From Monosiga brevicollis MX1 (lineage: Eukaryota > Opisthokonta > Choanoflagellata > Craspedida > Salpingoecidae): DNA of 64,000 nt. The stretch lies in NCBI RefSeq assembly GCF_000002865.3, contig NW_001865051.1, positions 346,424-410,423 of the forward strand, in the 5' to 3' direction. The stretch's first letter is position 1. Each line of letters starts with the position of its first letter. Positions 1-12,300 of the stretch are shown piece by piece. Position numbers and translations under genes: made by a program. A model generated the notes under the pieces. The model saw only the letters and a program-made list of their open reading frames with translations, made no database searches and had not been told where the DNA came from.

Positions 1-2728
1 TTTGATGTCTGCTCATACACAAAGCGCGCCCTCAGTGAACTTTCGAAAGGCGGGGGACACGGGGCAGGGAGCAGGGCTCGTGGAGGCATGTAATGCAAGG
101 CAACAAATGGGGACGGATGGGTGGGGACGAACAATGCTGGAAATCGTTCCAAAGGCGGCGATACAGGCGACTGGAGATGCGCTTCATTTCCTCGAGGCGG
201 CGCTGGCGGAGCGCATGTTGAACTTCATCGGTGATGGGGCTCTTTTCCAATTCGACCTTGAGCAGGCTCTCGTCCAGATCGGTCGCGCGGCGGCCGCGGG
301 CCCGCAAAAGCCTGTTACAGCAACAACGACAACAACGAAAACAACAACAGGACCATGCTAAGTTGTGAAGGTGCTACAATGAAGGGGGTGTTGATCGTTA
401 GACATGCAGGGTTCAGTTGAAATGGACGTACCGGCGCATGAGAGCCACAGTCTCAGGCAGGCGAAGCAGCCCGCGAGCACGACTTGCGGGTGCATTTGTT
501 GCAACGCCATCTTCATCACTGAGGGTGGCTCGCAGAAGACCGTTCGAGCGAAACAAGGCCATGTCCAGCATGTGCTGCAAGTGCAAATCGCGCTTCAGTT
601 GCAGCTCTGATCGCTCCTCTATCAAGCCGAAGAGTGAAACATGATTGAGAAGCAATGAAGAAAAGAGCCATGAAGCTCCGTTAGCTCGAGCAAGGCCGCG
701 TACCAGCAATGCGAATGTCCAATTCCGAGTGCACCGTGGCGGTGCGCGCAGGGCGACTTTTGTCAAAAAGAACCATGAAGATGGTTTCGAGCATGGGTAG
801 TCCTCCGTAATCGCGTTTGTCAATCTGGATGACGAGCGGCAGGCATGGGCATCGGCGCATAGGACCAAGTGTAACTTGTGAGGAGCCTTTGAGAGGGAAA
901 AACCACAACCACGAGACCTTGGGCTTCTAGTGGAGGAGTGACGAGCTGGGTGGTTGCGAGCTCAGTGGCACATACGTTGCGACAGCGCCGTCGAATCCAC
1001 TCGGGCTTGTCGGCAAACCTTTGCCAAAGCCAAAAAGCTATGACCATGAACCGTTGTGGGAGAGAAAGGGCCGACAAGAGAGCAATAATCCTAAGGGAAC
1101 GAGAATACACAGGGCGTCATTCAACATCGCCAAGAGAGCAAAAGACAGGGTGTATGTGTGAACGAGGTGCCTGACTGTGTGTTGGTGTCTGACGCAAGCC
1201 AACGGATCAAGTCTCAACGGTATCAGACCAGAGAGCTAAAAAGGCGGTGCGGTTGTCGCAATTAGCCGACTCGAGAAGAAGAGAGAGTCCAATCAAGTCA
1301 TAGAGAACGCTGAGGGGGACGATAATCTGAGAGGCCATGAAAGCAGAGCAAGTAAGACAAAGCTGTGGAAAGAAAGAGAGTGACCGGGCTCAAATACATG
1401 CTCGGGGCGCTTTGGCCGCAATAGGCATTGCGGGTTTGCACGCACGCGGAGGAATTTGATGGCGCAGGAGACGTGAATGCGATCAAAGTAGGTGAGAGCA
1501 GTGACGGCAGAAAAGGAGGAGGCATTGAGCTTGGTGCGGCGTTGCATCCACTCTTGAAGCCAGTAACCATCTTGATCACTATGCTCTTTTGGAGGCACGT
1601 ATTGTTCTTGATCGGGCAAGGGATTGAGCCAGCTTTCCTCGGTTACGTGGCAGTGCATGGCTTCGGGTAGCAGCGCCTTGGCACGAAGAAAATCGGCCTT
1701 TTCTGTGTTGTTTGAAAGGACCAGCATGTGAGCGATGCAAAGCGTGAGGCGACAAGTGGGGCTTATGTGCGTTCGATCATGCGTCGTGGAACGGGGGACG
1801 AACGCTGTGCGAGCTCCTGAATGAGCATGTGCTTTTCTCCCTTGGCCTCGAGGCGAAGGGCGCGTGCCATGCGATAGATTCGCAGGCGGGCCCAAAAACT
1901 TGCAAAATAGAGAAAAATCTAAGGCAGGCAGGCAGGCAGGCAGGCCGAGTGTGCGTGAGCACAGGGCTGTCTGGTCGGGGGACAGCTGGGGGGCAAGGCA
2001 ATGACATGCACCTTGGCACTGAAGTAGCCACTCAAATTGAGGGCTCCGCAGTGGGAAATGTCTTCCTTACTGCTCATGAGGAGCACCAGGATGCTGACGC
2101 CCAAGGGCAGAAGGGGCAGCAACTGCACAAGATTTGCAATGAGAAGGAGCTGAAGCAGAATGGGACCCATGAGGCCCTCAAGGACGTCTTCGCGCAGTTG
2201 GAGGCCGGCGACGTCGGCAGCTTGGCCACCCGTGACGGGCTGGCACTTTTCACCGGAACATTCCGGGCGCAGGATAAAGGGAAGAAGCCTGCTCAGGCCT
2301 TCGGGAGAAAGGCGCGTGTCTTCATTCTCTGCATCCTGGGCCAGGTGTTCAAGGCGAGGGATGCAAGCTTGGTGACGTGCAGAAAAGGCGCCCCCGAGAA
2401 TCAGGCGGGAGATGAGATGCCAGACGTTGTCGCTGGTGTTGAGAAGCTCCAGGTGACCAATCACGTCCGACCAAAGGGACTTGAAGAGACGGGAGTGTGC
2501 CTGGTTGGGGTGTTCGGTGGGGATACTCTCGGTATGACTGCGATCGTTGGTGTTGCCAGACTCTGTCCCGTTAACGACGGCACTGGCGCTACGGTAATGT
2601 CGGGGCGGATAGGTGCTCGCCGCACTGGGCCTGGGGGTTGCCGGGCTAACCGACGCGGAGGCTTGTGAAGTGGAGAGATTGAGATGAATCGGGGAAGGTG
2701 GGGGCCGAGGCTTGGGCAAATCTGCCAT
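1..2728 (-). CDS. Unknown multi-pass membrane protein, 3' end beyond the window
   Basis: I do not recognise the family. The first ATG is at 2728 and opens a Pro/Ser-rich N-terminus (MADLPKPRPPPSP). This is followed by a helical segment with SRLILGG and then a hydrophobic stretch of about 30 residues rich in Leu (LLQLLLIANLVQLLPLLPLG). Splicing at short GT-AG introns keeps the frame through exons near 1895-1800, 1700-1440, 1362-1225, 1108-920, 888-695, 620-415 and 307-130. Examples are ELAQ joined to KADFLRAK, and FLALW joined to IIALLSALSLP. At least four hydrophobic segments are seen (about 2130, 1330, 1270 and 1080). The C-terminal exons are charged and helical (DLDESLLKVELEKSP). It is probably an integral membrane protein. 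The function is unknown, and the ends of the small exons are approximate. The intron near 1930 carries a short GCAG tandem repeat. Confidence 0.6.
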
Positions 2729-3706
2729 GGCTGGTGGCTCGTGTGGGTGCGAAGCACCCAAGTCTGACAACGAGATGCGGGCGCGGGATCTTCTAGGTCA
2801 TCTACCGCGCTAAGCGTCCATGTTGATCTCGAGCCAGGTCGATGGGGTATCTCTGTACCAAAACAATAACGATGTATGTGCCCGATGGCCTGGTCGTGGT
2901 GCCGCCTCGCCGGAACCAGCAGGGCTCCACACCGAGCGCCTTGAGCTAAGATTCCAAAACAACGAATGATGTTAGGAAAAGAAGGCGCACAATCAGGCAA
3001 AGGCAATCGCAGCCACCTGCCCCACAAGTCTAAAAAGTCTGCGAACACCCCCCTCAGACCACCACCATCCAAGCCGTGCACGCCACGCTCGACGCAGGCA
3101 GCCCGGCCCCTTCCCCCCCGCCTCGCACTGCCATCTCACCAGCGCCTCCCCCCTCTCAAAGCAGAGATGCTCGATCTGTGCTCTTGTTGCTTACAGGGGT
3201 AATTGTCAGATCGTTTTAAGGCTGCGTGGACGACTTTGGGCGGGTTTGAATCGATACATTTGTTACACATGTATGGCAGCTCAAAAATTCAAAAGTCTGA
3301 CAATCGTGATCTCTAAAATTAATTCATCTGTTGGAAAATTTGGTTTTTCTTGGTGTCTGTCTCTGTCTCTCTGTCTCTCTGTCTCTGTCTCTGTCTCTCT
3401 CTGTCTCTCTCTGTCTCTCTGTCTCTGTCTCTGTCTCTCTCTGTCTCTCTCTGTCTCTCTGTCTCTCTGTCTCTCTGTCTCTCTGTCTCTGTCTCTCTGT
3501 CTCTGTTTCTCTATTTCTCAAACCGACCAAACCAATTCATCTGTCTCTGTCTCTCTGTCTCTCTCTGTCTCTCTGTCTCTCTCTGTCTCTGTCTCTGTCT
3601 CTGTCTCTGTCTCTGTCTCTGTCTCTGTCTCTGTCTCTGTCTCTGTCTCTGTCTCTCATCAATTTTCTCATCATCAAGGACCCAATTTGAAGAGGCGGGT
3701 GGCAGG
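2729..3706. other. Intergenic region between two divergent genes
   Basis: The region lies upstream of both the minus-strand membrane protein gene and Flightless-I, so it should hold both promoters. I see no convincing gene. The part from 2900 to 3200 is C-rich on the plus strand, and the part from 3246 to 3350 is AT-rich. The end nearest the Flightless-I ATG is filled by the TCTCTG-type satellite listed separately. Confidence 0.6.
3355..3657. repeat. Interrupted TCTCTG/CTCTGT satellite
   Basis: About 300 bases are built from CTCT and GTCTCT units in two blocks (3355-3515 and 3540-3657). They are separated by a 25-base unique piece (about 3516-3540). The second block ends in a regular six-base GTCTCT array. 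It lies about 50 bases before the Flightless-I ATG. All open frames across it are Leu/Ser/Val/Cys or Arg/Asp/Glu low-complexity and are not genes. Confidence 0.95.
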
Positions 3707-4372
3707 ATGAGCGGGTCGAGCGATGATGGCGCGGCGCAGGCCGTGCTGGCCTACCTGCGTGGCTTGGATATATCCGGCACAGACTTTTCGGTGGGTGTTT
3801 GTCAAAGGCGAGCCAGTGTGGTCTGTATTCGTTTGGTTTTCCCCCGGCTGGTTCATTGTTCATTCCGCGACACTGTCCATTCGGCAGGAGCAAACACTGT
3901 CCAATACGGATATTCGCCGGTTGCAAGAGCTCCGCTGGCTGAAAGTGGACAAGAGCGGTATCGGCATGGTGCCCTCGGCCATCAATCGGTATGAACCAGT
4001 GGGCGCCTCTTCAATTTGCTGCTTTGTCTGCGGCCATCGCCGCCTGTCCTCATCGTGTGTGCTTGGTGGTTCCAGCCTTCCCAAGCTCGAGCACTTGACT
4101 GTCACACGCAACGAGATCATGTCCATCGGCCCCAGCATTGCCGAGCTTACCAATCTGGTTCGTATCTCCACGCCTCGCCCATCGACCCACCCCTTCAGTT
4201 GCGGCGACTCACCCCACCACTTTGTGTGTTTTTTTTTGGGCTTGGTGTTCGAAAAACATGTGGCTTGTGGGTGTTTGCTCGTGGTGGCGAACAGCGCATC
4301 TTTCGAGCCAGCCACAACCAGCTCGAGTCGGAGGACATTTCCTCTGACTTGTACAAGCTGCCCGACTTGACG

Positions 4373-4417
<45 letters not shown>

Positions 4418-7400
4418 CCTGTTGCATCCCCACTCATCCTCGTCACCCCGTTGGCAGTTCTGGATCTCAGCCACAACAGCCTCTCCGACTTGCCCTTGTC
4501 ACTTTTGGCACGCCTGACAGACCTGCGCACGCTCAACTTGAGCAACAATCGCTTCAAGGCCCTGCCCCAAGCCTTTCGACGCCTCGCTGCGTTGCGCACC
4601 CTGGACCTAAGCTACAACCCCCTCGAGTTTGATCGCCTTCGCGTACGTCAAGCTCCGATAGGGTTTGCCAGCATGAAGCGCACCTTGTTCCAAAAGCCCA
4701 GCGCTGCCTCAACCTTGGTACAGCGCTCACCCGCGCCATTCGCCATTTTAATACTTTTACTGGCCTGCGTGCGCCTTGGCCTGCTCGCAGCGCTTGGGCA
4801 GCCTGGAGCACCTGGTCCGTTTGGATCTGCGAGGCACCCATCGTGGCCTGGCTCGTCTGGTGCGTATGCCTCAACATCAACTCTGGCCTAACCCTCGAAT
4901 TCATGGCATCATTCCGCCACTCGTTTCTCATCTCTCTGGCACGCTTTGATCCAGCCGGTCGAGCTCTTGGACCTGCTCCACCTGACCCACCTCGACATTA
5001 GCGACAATGGATTCCAAACTTTTCCAGAGGTTGTTTTACACATGGTTCAGCTCGAACGCCTCTACCTGGCCGATAACGAAATCCAGAGTCTTCCACAGTC
5101 AGTCATGACCTCGGCTTTAGTTTTCTCGGCTCGATCTTTCAAAGCCAGCCGTGTGAATGAAAATGCGCGTTGGTACTCACATTTCATCTTCCCATTGTAC
5201 GGCGCGGCTCAGTGATCTTGGAAATTTGACCAAGCTTCGTGTTTTAAATCTGGCGCGCAACCAGCTTCGCGGCCTCCCTGTACGCCTCTGACGCCTCCGT
5301 CGTTTTGGGAGTGCGGGCTTTTCAATCCTCAAGTTTTTGTTGACACGACTGCAGCAGACAGAACACAAGAAAGGCTTTCCAACAGAACGGAAAGTCAAGC
5401 TGACCACACTCACAGCTGCTATGCTTCCATTTTTTGTCCCAATTAGGGCTCCATCGCCCGGCTCAAATCGCTCAAGCGCCTCATGGTTGGCGGCAACGAA
5501 ATTGCTGCCCTCCCAGAGGACTGGCTGCCTTTGGAAGGCTTGGTGCGCCTTGCATGTGTCCTGGACACTGTTTCTCGTCGTTAACATCAATGCGCTCCAC
5601 GCGCTCGCTTCTCTTCTAGATGCTGACTGGTTCTTCCTGTGTATTTCCCTGTTTCGCTTGTTCCTTTTCGCTCGTTTTTTGTGGCCAGGAATATGTGGAT
5701 CTTGCCCACAATGAGCTTGAGAGCATGCCAGCGTCCGTATTTTTGCTGCCCAAGCTGCGAGTGATGCGTTTGGATCACAACAAGCTCCGCACACTACCGG
5801 GCGCCGTTTACAAGGCCACCAAGTGCCTTGCGGGCTTGGGCCTCACCACCACAGGCAACCCTGGCTTTCGCATGCCACGACGTGACGTCATTCGTCTGAA
5901 AGAACAGGTTTGTTTCACTGTCTTTGCCCAAATCGGCTCTTAGAGCGGGGCGACCGGCCTTTTAGCACTCACCCTGACAACTGCTTGCAATAGCATCAAT
6001 GCTACGGCGTGGACTTGCAACAGGCCGCTGACGTGGCCTTGCCTAGCCTTCGCTCGCGTTCGCGCATTGGTGAGCTGTGCATTGACGGATGGGAACTGCT
6101 TGAACAGCACCAGCCAACAAGGGTTTCTCACTTTGCTTTCATATTTGTTAGAGCTCAGCATTGCAGCAGCCACCGCGACTGACCAGCCTCCTTCCCCCAC
6201 CAAGAACATCAATCCAATCAAACATCGCGTTGGTGTCTGTCTCGCCATTGCTAGGCTTTCTTTGTGACCTCACAGTTCCTCATGTGAACCAATGCTGGCC
6301 GTGTCGTGCCGGCAGTCACATGACGACGAAGACGAGTCTCGCTCGCAAGCGATTTTGGAGGCCATGCGCGGCCAGTCGGGCGTGACAGAGATGCGCTCCA
6401 CAGCCCCAGGTCAGGACACAGCACATCTCCTCCATCATCATCCGTCTCCTACGGGTCAGAAGCCAGTCTCATAAGGCCACGTCACGTGCATACACATGCA
6501 GAGGTCATGTCCGTGGAAGAAGAAGTGGTCTCTGCTCAAGCTGCAGAGGCTGGAGACGATGTCTCGACGCATGCCCACCGCAAGGCTCGCAAACGCTGGG
6601 AGCAACGGCTCGGCGCGTACGTTTGGCGCTCGCCTTCATCACGCTATGGGTTGTGTCTCCTGATCGTTTTCAAATGACGGTGTGTAATAGGCCCCGCGTC
6701 GACTGTCGCGAGCTGTTTGGCGAGGAGATTGAAGACCACGAGGGCATCACTGTGTGGCGCATCGAGGACTTTGTCCCTGTCCACATCCCCAAACACGAAT
6801 ATGGCTATTTCTACGATGGGGATTGTTACATCGTCTTGAGCTCGCAACTTGACGAAAGTAAGTTTTTCCTTCCTTTTGCGCCCGAGGCTTGCCCCTTTTG
6901 GCATTCTCATGTTTTGCTGGGCGTGGTGGGTCTCTAGACAAGGACATTGTGCACCACATTTTTTACTGGATTGGCGAAGATTCAACCCTGGACAAACAGG
7001 TGCGCTTTCAGCTTACTGCAATTCGGTCCTTCACCGCGCACTTGAGACTTGCAGCCATCTCCGACTCATTTGGGGCCGTGGCTATTGTGGGGTTGTTAGG
7101 CCAGCGCGGCCATCAATTCGGTGCACCTCCGAAACTTTGTTCAGGCCCTCAACGCTTCTCAAGTGAGCCACCAAGCGTGGGTCGTTCTTTGCTGGTCCAA
7201 AAAGCCTTTGGGCTGGAAATTCGCGTTTTCAGCCCATGTGGTTTCGGGGCAAAAGAACTCATCATCGTGTTTGTCCGGCCTGGCCTGGCCTAGCGCGAGG
7301 AACAAAACGAAGAATCTGCCGAGTTTGCCGCAGTGTTTGGTGGCACGCTTGAATATGTTGCGGTTCGTCGTACCAATTCTCTTTTTTCCTTGCTCATGCA

Positions 7401-10279
7401 CGTAGACTGCCCGACTTATTCGGTGTGCTTTGGGAGTAGGGCGGCACTGGAACTGGTTTTTTTGCCACGGAAGCTCCCGTGCGCCGTACTCGCTTGTATG
7501 CACTGTTGGTCGAAGGAGCAGGCATTGCCGCTCGGCCCGTGCCCTGTACAAGCAGTGAGCTACGGGCTGAACACGTCTTTGTGCTGGATCACGATGAGAG
7601 CAAAACCATGTATCTCTACTTTGGTGCGCGCGTTACGAGCGTGCAGCGTGCCAAGGGCCGCCTGTTTTGCCAGCGTGCCGTCACCGCTGAACAGGTGGGG
7701 GCTTGTGGGATGCACACTTAACCTTGGCTCAGATTTGGTTTCATTGGTTATCCCGTTCTTCTGAAATCCTGTGTGTTGAAGCGATAGAGCCGTGTGGGCG
7801 TCGTCAAACTTGTGGTCGTTGTCCTTGGTGTGTCTTCACAAACCCGCCTTGCTGCATGGGCTAGACGGGTACCTTTGTCACGGTGGAGGGCGAGGACGTA
7901 CCGGCAGCTTTTGCCGAGGCTATGGGGGAGAGTGTGAGCCAAGTGCAGGCAAACATCACCCGCCACACAAGCCCAGCTCCATTGCACGCCAGTTGCAAGC
8001 AGTTGTGTAAACTGCACGTTTTGCGCATGGTCCATCAAGCCCTTGAACTGCCTCAAGTGGTGGCCGCCGGGCAGAACCTGCGTCGCGAAATGCTTTCCAC
8101 CGACGCGGTCCACATCTTGGACAGCTACTCGGACCTTTACATCTGGATTGGCCGCAAATCGGCCCGTCTACTGCGAGCAGCCGGCGTGCGCGTTGCAGAG
8201 GCCCTGGCCAAAGTCTTGCCTCGCCCAGAGCATTTTGTGCTGCATCGCGTGCTGGAAGGCAACGAGACCATTTTCTTCAAGAGTTTGTTCCAGGGCTGGG
8301 ATGACGTCATTCGTCAAGACTACCGGGCACGCGATATCCAGGACATTGAGAGCAAGGCTCTGAGCCGTATGCTGCTGAGCAAGGCCGGCCACGCACCAAG
8401 CGGGCGTCAGTTGGGAACAGAGTTCGGCGAACTAGCAACGGCCGCTCGGCAGCTGGGACACAGCCAGGTGATGGACACGTTCCAGCCGGCCCACGTTCAG
8501 GTGGATGATCTTTTCACACCGCGTGCGGAGACGGTGAGCGAGACCCGAGCGCAAGACTTGGAGGACAAATTTCTGGACGCGCTGGAAACCTGTGACGTCT
8601 TTCGCTTCACCAACGATAACTTTGTGAAGATGCCCAAGGAGGAGAGCTACCACTTTTTCAGTGGCGAGTGCTACTTGTACATTGTCGTGTACTGGCGGCC
8701 TGTACCCCAGGCGGCGGCCGAGGCGGCAACCAAGGGCGAGGACGAGGAGGAGGATGAGTTTGAAGAAGAGGAGGAGGAGGAATTGCACAGCCTCGCCTTT
8801 TTCTGGCAGGGACGCGATGCCTCAAAGCGGGCATGGATGAACTTCAACTTTAGCGAGCTGCGCAACAAGGTGGTGCAGCGCGTCCGGCAAACCAAGGGAT
8901 GCAATGTGGAAATTCGTTTCGAGCGACAATACCAGGAATCGTTTCAGTTTCTTTCGCTCTTGGGACGCAAGGGCGTTTATCACCGTGGCACCTGCAAGCA
9001 ATTCCGAGAGGATTTTTCGCCACGCCTCTACCGCTACCACGCCTGGCAGCCGCGCGTGTATTCGCGCTGTGTGGAGGAGGATGTAGACGCACGACTAATG
9101 AGCTTGGAAGATTGCTATGTGCTCCGAGTGCCCTTTGACCCCAAGCCGGATGGCAGTCCGAACGGCGGTATCATCTACGTCTGGCTGGGCTCGCAATCGG
9201 CTGAGGACGTTCAGCGGGAAGCCATGGACATTGGGGCCCTGGATTTGTGGGGCGAGAACTACGCCGTAAACCGGGTAGTGCCTGGGCAGGAGCCAGAGCG
9301 CTTCTTCTGGACCACGCTCAAAATGACCAAGCCCAATGGGGTTGCACCATGCTTTCTTGCGTGCCCACAGCTGTCTCAAGCTCGTGTTTTCTCCTGCGGC
9401 GCTGCCGATGGCTATTTTTCCGTGCAAGAAATATCGCAGGCTTACTGCCAGGATGACTTGGAGGAAGAGAAAGGTCAGTGTGTTCAGTGCGTTGTCACAT
9501 CTGGCGTGCCAGCCTCGAGATTGAAGGCCGGGCCGGTGTCTCACACAAGCCATCGTTTGCCTTGCTCTCGACGCATGGTGATGTCAATTTGACTGAACCG
9601 TGTGTAGTGGTGGTCATCGACGGCGGGGCGGAAACCGTGTACCTGTGGGTTGGCCCTTATGCCAGTGAGGTTGTGATCAAGCTGGCCTATTTCTCTGCAC
9701 GGGTACGACGGGATGGCCGTGTTGCGCCATCGTTTGTTTGTTTGTTTGTTTGTTTTTTTGTCTTTTCCAAGGTGGAGACGGTCTGACTGAGAGGGCGCTG
9801 GCGGGGACAATGTAGGAATACATTCGGCGACAGCCGCCTCAGCGAAACTTGGACGCGGAAAAGTCACTGGTGCGCGTGCAAACGGGTCAGGAGCCGTTTG
9901 CCTTGCGACAGCTGTTCCAGGGGTGGGCTCAGCACCTTCATCGCGGTCGAGATCTGGCACGTCCGCTTGAGTTTTTGGGCCGCGTCCTTGATGCCGACTA
10001 TCAGCGCCAATGCTATGAGCAGATGACCCCCGGTATGCCCAGCGGCCTGTACAGTGCACTGCAATGGCGTGGTGTGAGCGGTGTGGGGCAATGGCACGCG
10101 TGCAACTCATATGTGCGTTTGCCTCTTTTCTAGGTGCAGGCCCCGTTGTGGCTGTGCACGACGAGGACGAGACCAGCGCGACCAGCGCGAGAAAGAATAA
10201 AGTCGGCTCTACCAGTTCGGACAACTCGGAGGGCTCGCGATCTCGTTCACGTGCTTCCATCGTCGAGATTGAGGTGTAA
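3707..10279 (+). CDS. FLII: Flightless-I homologue (LRR plus gelsolin repeats)
   Basis: The protein links actin remodelling to signalling. The LRR half binds partners and the gelsolin half binds actin. Translation starts at the ATG at 3707 ([21 protein letters not shown]), which matches the FVRGVDLSGNDF start of animal FLII. About 22 exons splice in frame. Leucine-rich repeats run from 3900 to 5900, for example [38 protein letters not shown] and [13 protein letters not shown]. Gelsolin repeats start near 6690 ([36 protein letters not shown]). They continue through the 1.6-kb exon ending at 9473 ([28 protein letters not shown]-like, [11 protein letters not shown]) to [16 protein letters not shown] and [12 protein letters not shown]. 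An acidic Glu/Asp run near 8740-8785 corresponds to the acidic insert of animal FLII. The last exon adds an acidic Ser-rich tail (VEIEV, stop at 10279). One splice donor is abnormal (see the 42-T run). Confidence 0.96.
4374..4415 (+). repeat. 42-base T homopolymer at an expected splice donor of FLII
   Basis: The exon coding for LYKLPDLT ends in ACGC and is followed directly by 42 T. The next acceptor (TTGGCAG, ending at 4457) begins the exon VLDLSHNSL. Joining 4373 to 4458 restores the conserved LRR sequence (animal FLII has DLSVLDLSHN), but no GT or GC donor exists at this point. The 84 bases in between are a multiple of three and have no stop, so they could also be read through as 28 extra residues, 14 of them Phe. 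Confidence 0.85.
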
Positions 10280-11822
10280 AGCAAATTTTTCTGGGGTCTC
10301 GTGTTTTTATTTTTTTTTATTTTTTTTTTTCCCCTTTTCTTGGTGCTTTCTGGTCGTTCATGGACATCGGACGCATTCGTTCTGGTTTGATTCTGTTTGG
10401 ACTCCAGCAGTCATCTTGTTCTCAAAAGGAGGGAAACGACACTCTCCATCGTGCCACACATGCCGCACCACTGTTGATAATCCATGGTTAAGCCGACACC
10501 CCTTGTCAACATTGGGAAAACCTGATATTGAGACATCCCCTCTGACACTCACCCGCCAAGAAACGTTTGGCGGTGAGAGCATATCAGGTACGAAACAATC
10601 ACATTCGCTCCCAATGCAAGCACGCAAGCAAGTCAGGACCTTTGAACACTGCCTACCACAGAAATCAAGGCTAACTAACGGCTTGGCGGCAAGCGAAGAA
10701 GAAGCAAGAGAAAAAATTTGGAGGTAGTCGTTCTGCTGGTTACACTATTTTACACTTTATGCCACGCAAGCAAGTTGCGATGGTGATCAAGTGTGACATG
10801 TTACACTTTTGAGGTTGATGGAGGACAAGCGCCACACACAGAGGGCAGTGGGCCGTTGAATTTGCGTTGCAGGCACCACACTCGACGACAAATCACACGA
10901 GGCGCGCTTTCCTCCAGATGCAGACACGTGCATCCGCCCGATTACCCAATCACACCCAGACACCACTTTTCAATGGCATCCCCAGCTTGATCATCACACC
11001 CGCATCACACCCACCCCATGTGCGGAGTTGGCTCCTCCAGTTCCTGGAGACATAAAAGAATGCAAACAAACACAAACATATACACACAAGCAAAAGATAG
11101 TTCAAAGGGTTTTCGCTTGCGATGAATAAAAAGTAACGGAACGACCGCGTGCTCACTCGTTCTGCGGACGCAAAAGGTTGGTAGGCGACACATATGGCAG
11201 CGCCGTCCAACGGGGGGAGGCATGCTCGGTTTGGGCGTGATAGCGGCAGGGTGTACTGGCAAGTTTGGAGGTAACCCGATCTCGAACCGGTGTTGATGCA
11301 AGCCAACTGGTAAGATGCTGGAAGCAGACATTGTGTTATTGGAAGCAACTCGAGCCATCGAGCCCCTTCTATAGTGTGGTCTACCATTTCTCCGTCAAGG
11401 AGCTGCGTGTTTGCTTTTCCTCCAAACCTCTCCGCACCTATCTTAGCCACGATCAATCTCTGACATCTGGTCATCTTGTTCCCCAACTCTCTACTTTTAC
11501 CTTAATATGCCCATTACCTAATTCATGATCATCCGCCCTCTCTCTACATCTACGTTTCATACCTGACCCCCTCTCTGCTCCAGCGTCGAGCATCCCCTTC
11601 CCCCTCTTTCTCCCTACTCATACATGATCCCTCTGGCGATTTGGCAGAGGCGGCGCGGATGTGATTGCACCCTTGGCACAGTTCCTCCCCCCCAGCGACG
11701 ACCGAAATCACACCCCTCCTGGATCTCTGATCCCATCACCGTCCCGTGTCCTCTGATCGTCCTCAAAATCCCCCACCCTCATCTCCAACTCCAATCTCCA
11801 CGGCAGCTGGCGCCTCTCCCTC

Positions 11823-11864
<42 letters not shown>

Positions 11865-12300
11865 TTCTCTCTCTGTGTGTCCCGCTTGTGCGCTTCGCGG
11901 GTCGCGTGTGGCTGTCAAACGTATTTTCCCAATTCCCTCTTCCCCGCTCCCTCCCCCTTGAGGATCGAACCATTCCCTTGCTTACCTTGCTGCTTGGACC
12001 CATTTTCGGAGCGAGCTCGCGCGCGCGCTGCCCTCTTCTTGGTCTTGTTGCCTGATATCCGGTCGGTCGTGGTTGTGATCGGTTCAGCCCATCGTCCGGT
12101 CAGGGTCTGGATCTGCCCATTTTTTTTTGCCCCATCCCTTGACCCACCATCCATTCAGCCGCCTTTGCGTGTCTGAGATACATAACATCCTCCGTCTCCT
12201 CGACGCCGTCAGATTCCCTCCCTTTTTTTTTTTGCCTCTCTCCAAAGAAGTTCTCTTGTTCTTGACGCATCGTATTTGCAGCCTCGTCCCCACCGCCATC
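10280..12300. other. 2-kb intergenic region
   Basis: No gene is supported. T-rich tracts follow the FLII stop (10295-10335). A pyrimidine-rich stretch from 11500 to 12290 precedes the carboxylesterase ATG and includes the CT repeat at 11828-11860. That stretch could be its 5' untranslated region and promoter. The open frames here are short and low in complexity. Confidence 0.6.
11828..11860. repeat. CT dinucleotide repeat
   Basis: A perfect CT run of 33 bases lies inside a pyrimidine-rich upstream region, about 440 bases before the carboxylesterase start codon. Confidence 0.97.

Noticed and set aside
2-361. 119-residue plus-strand frame at the window start
   Set aside because: It lies opposite exons of the minus-strand membrane protein and ends in a low-complexity Thr run.
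3324-3994. Long open frames made of Leu/Ser/Cys/Val or Arg/Asp/Glu
   Set aside because: They are translations of the TCTCTG-type satellite and have no complexity or homology.
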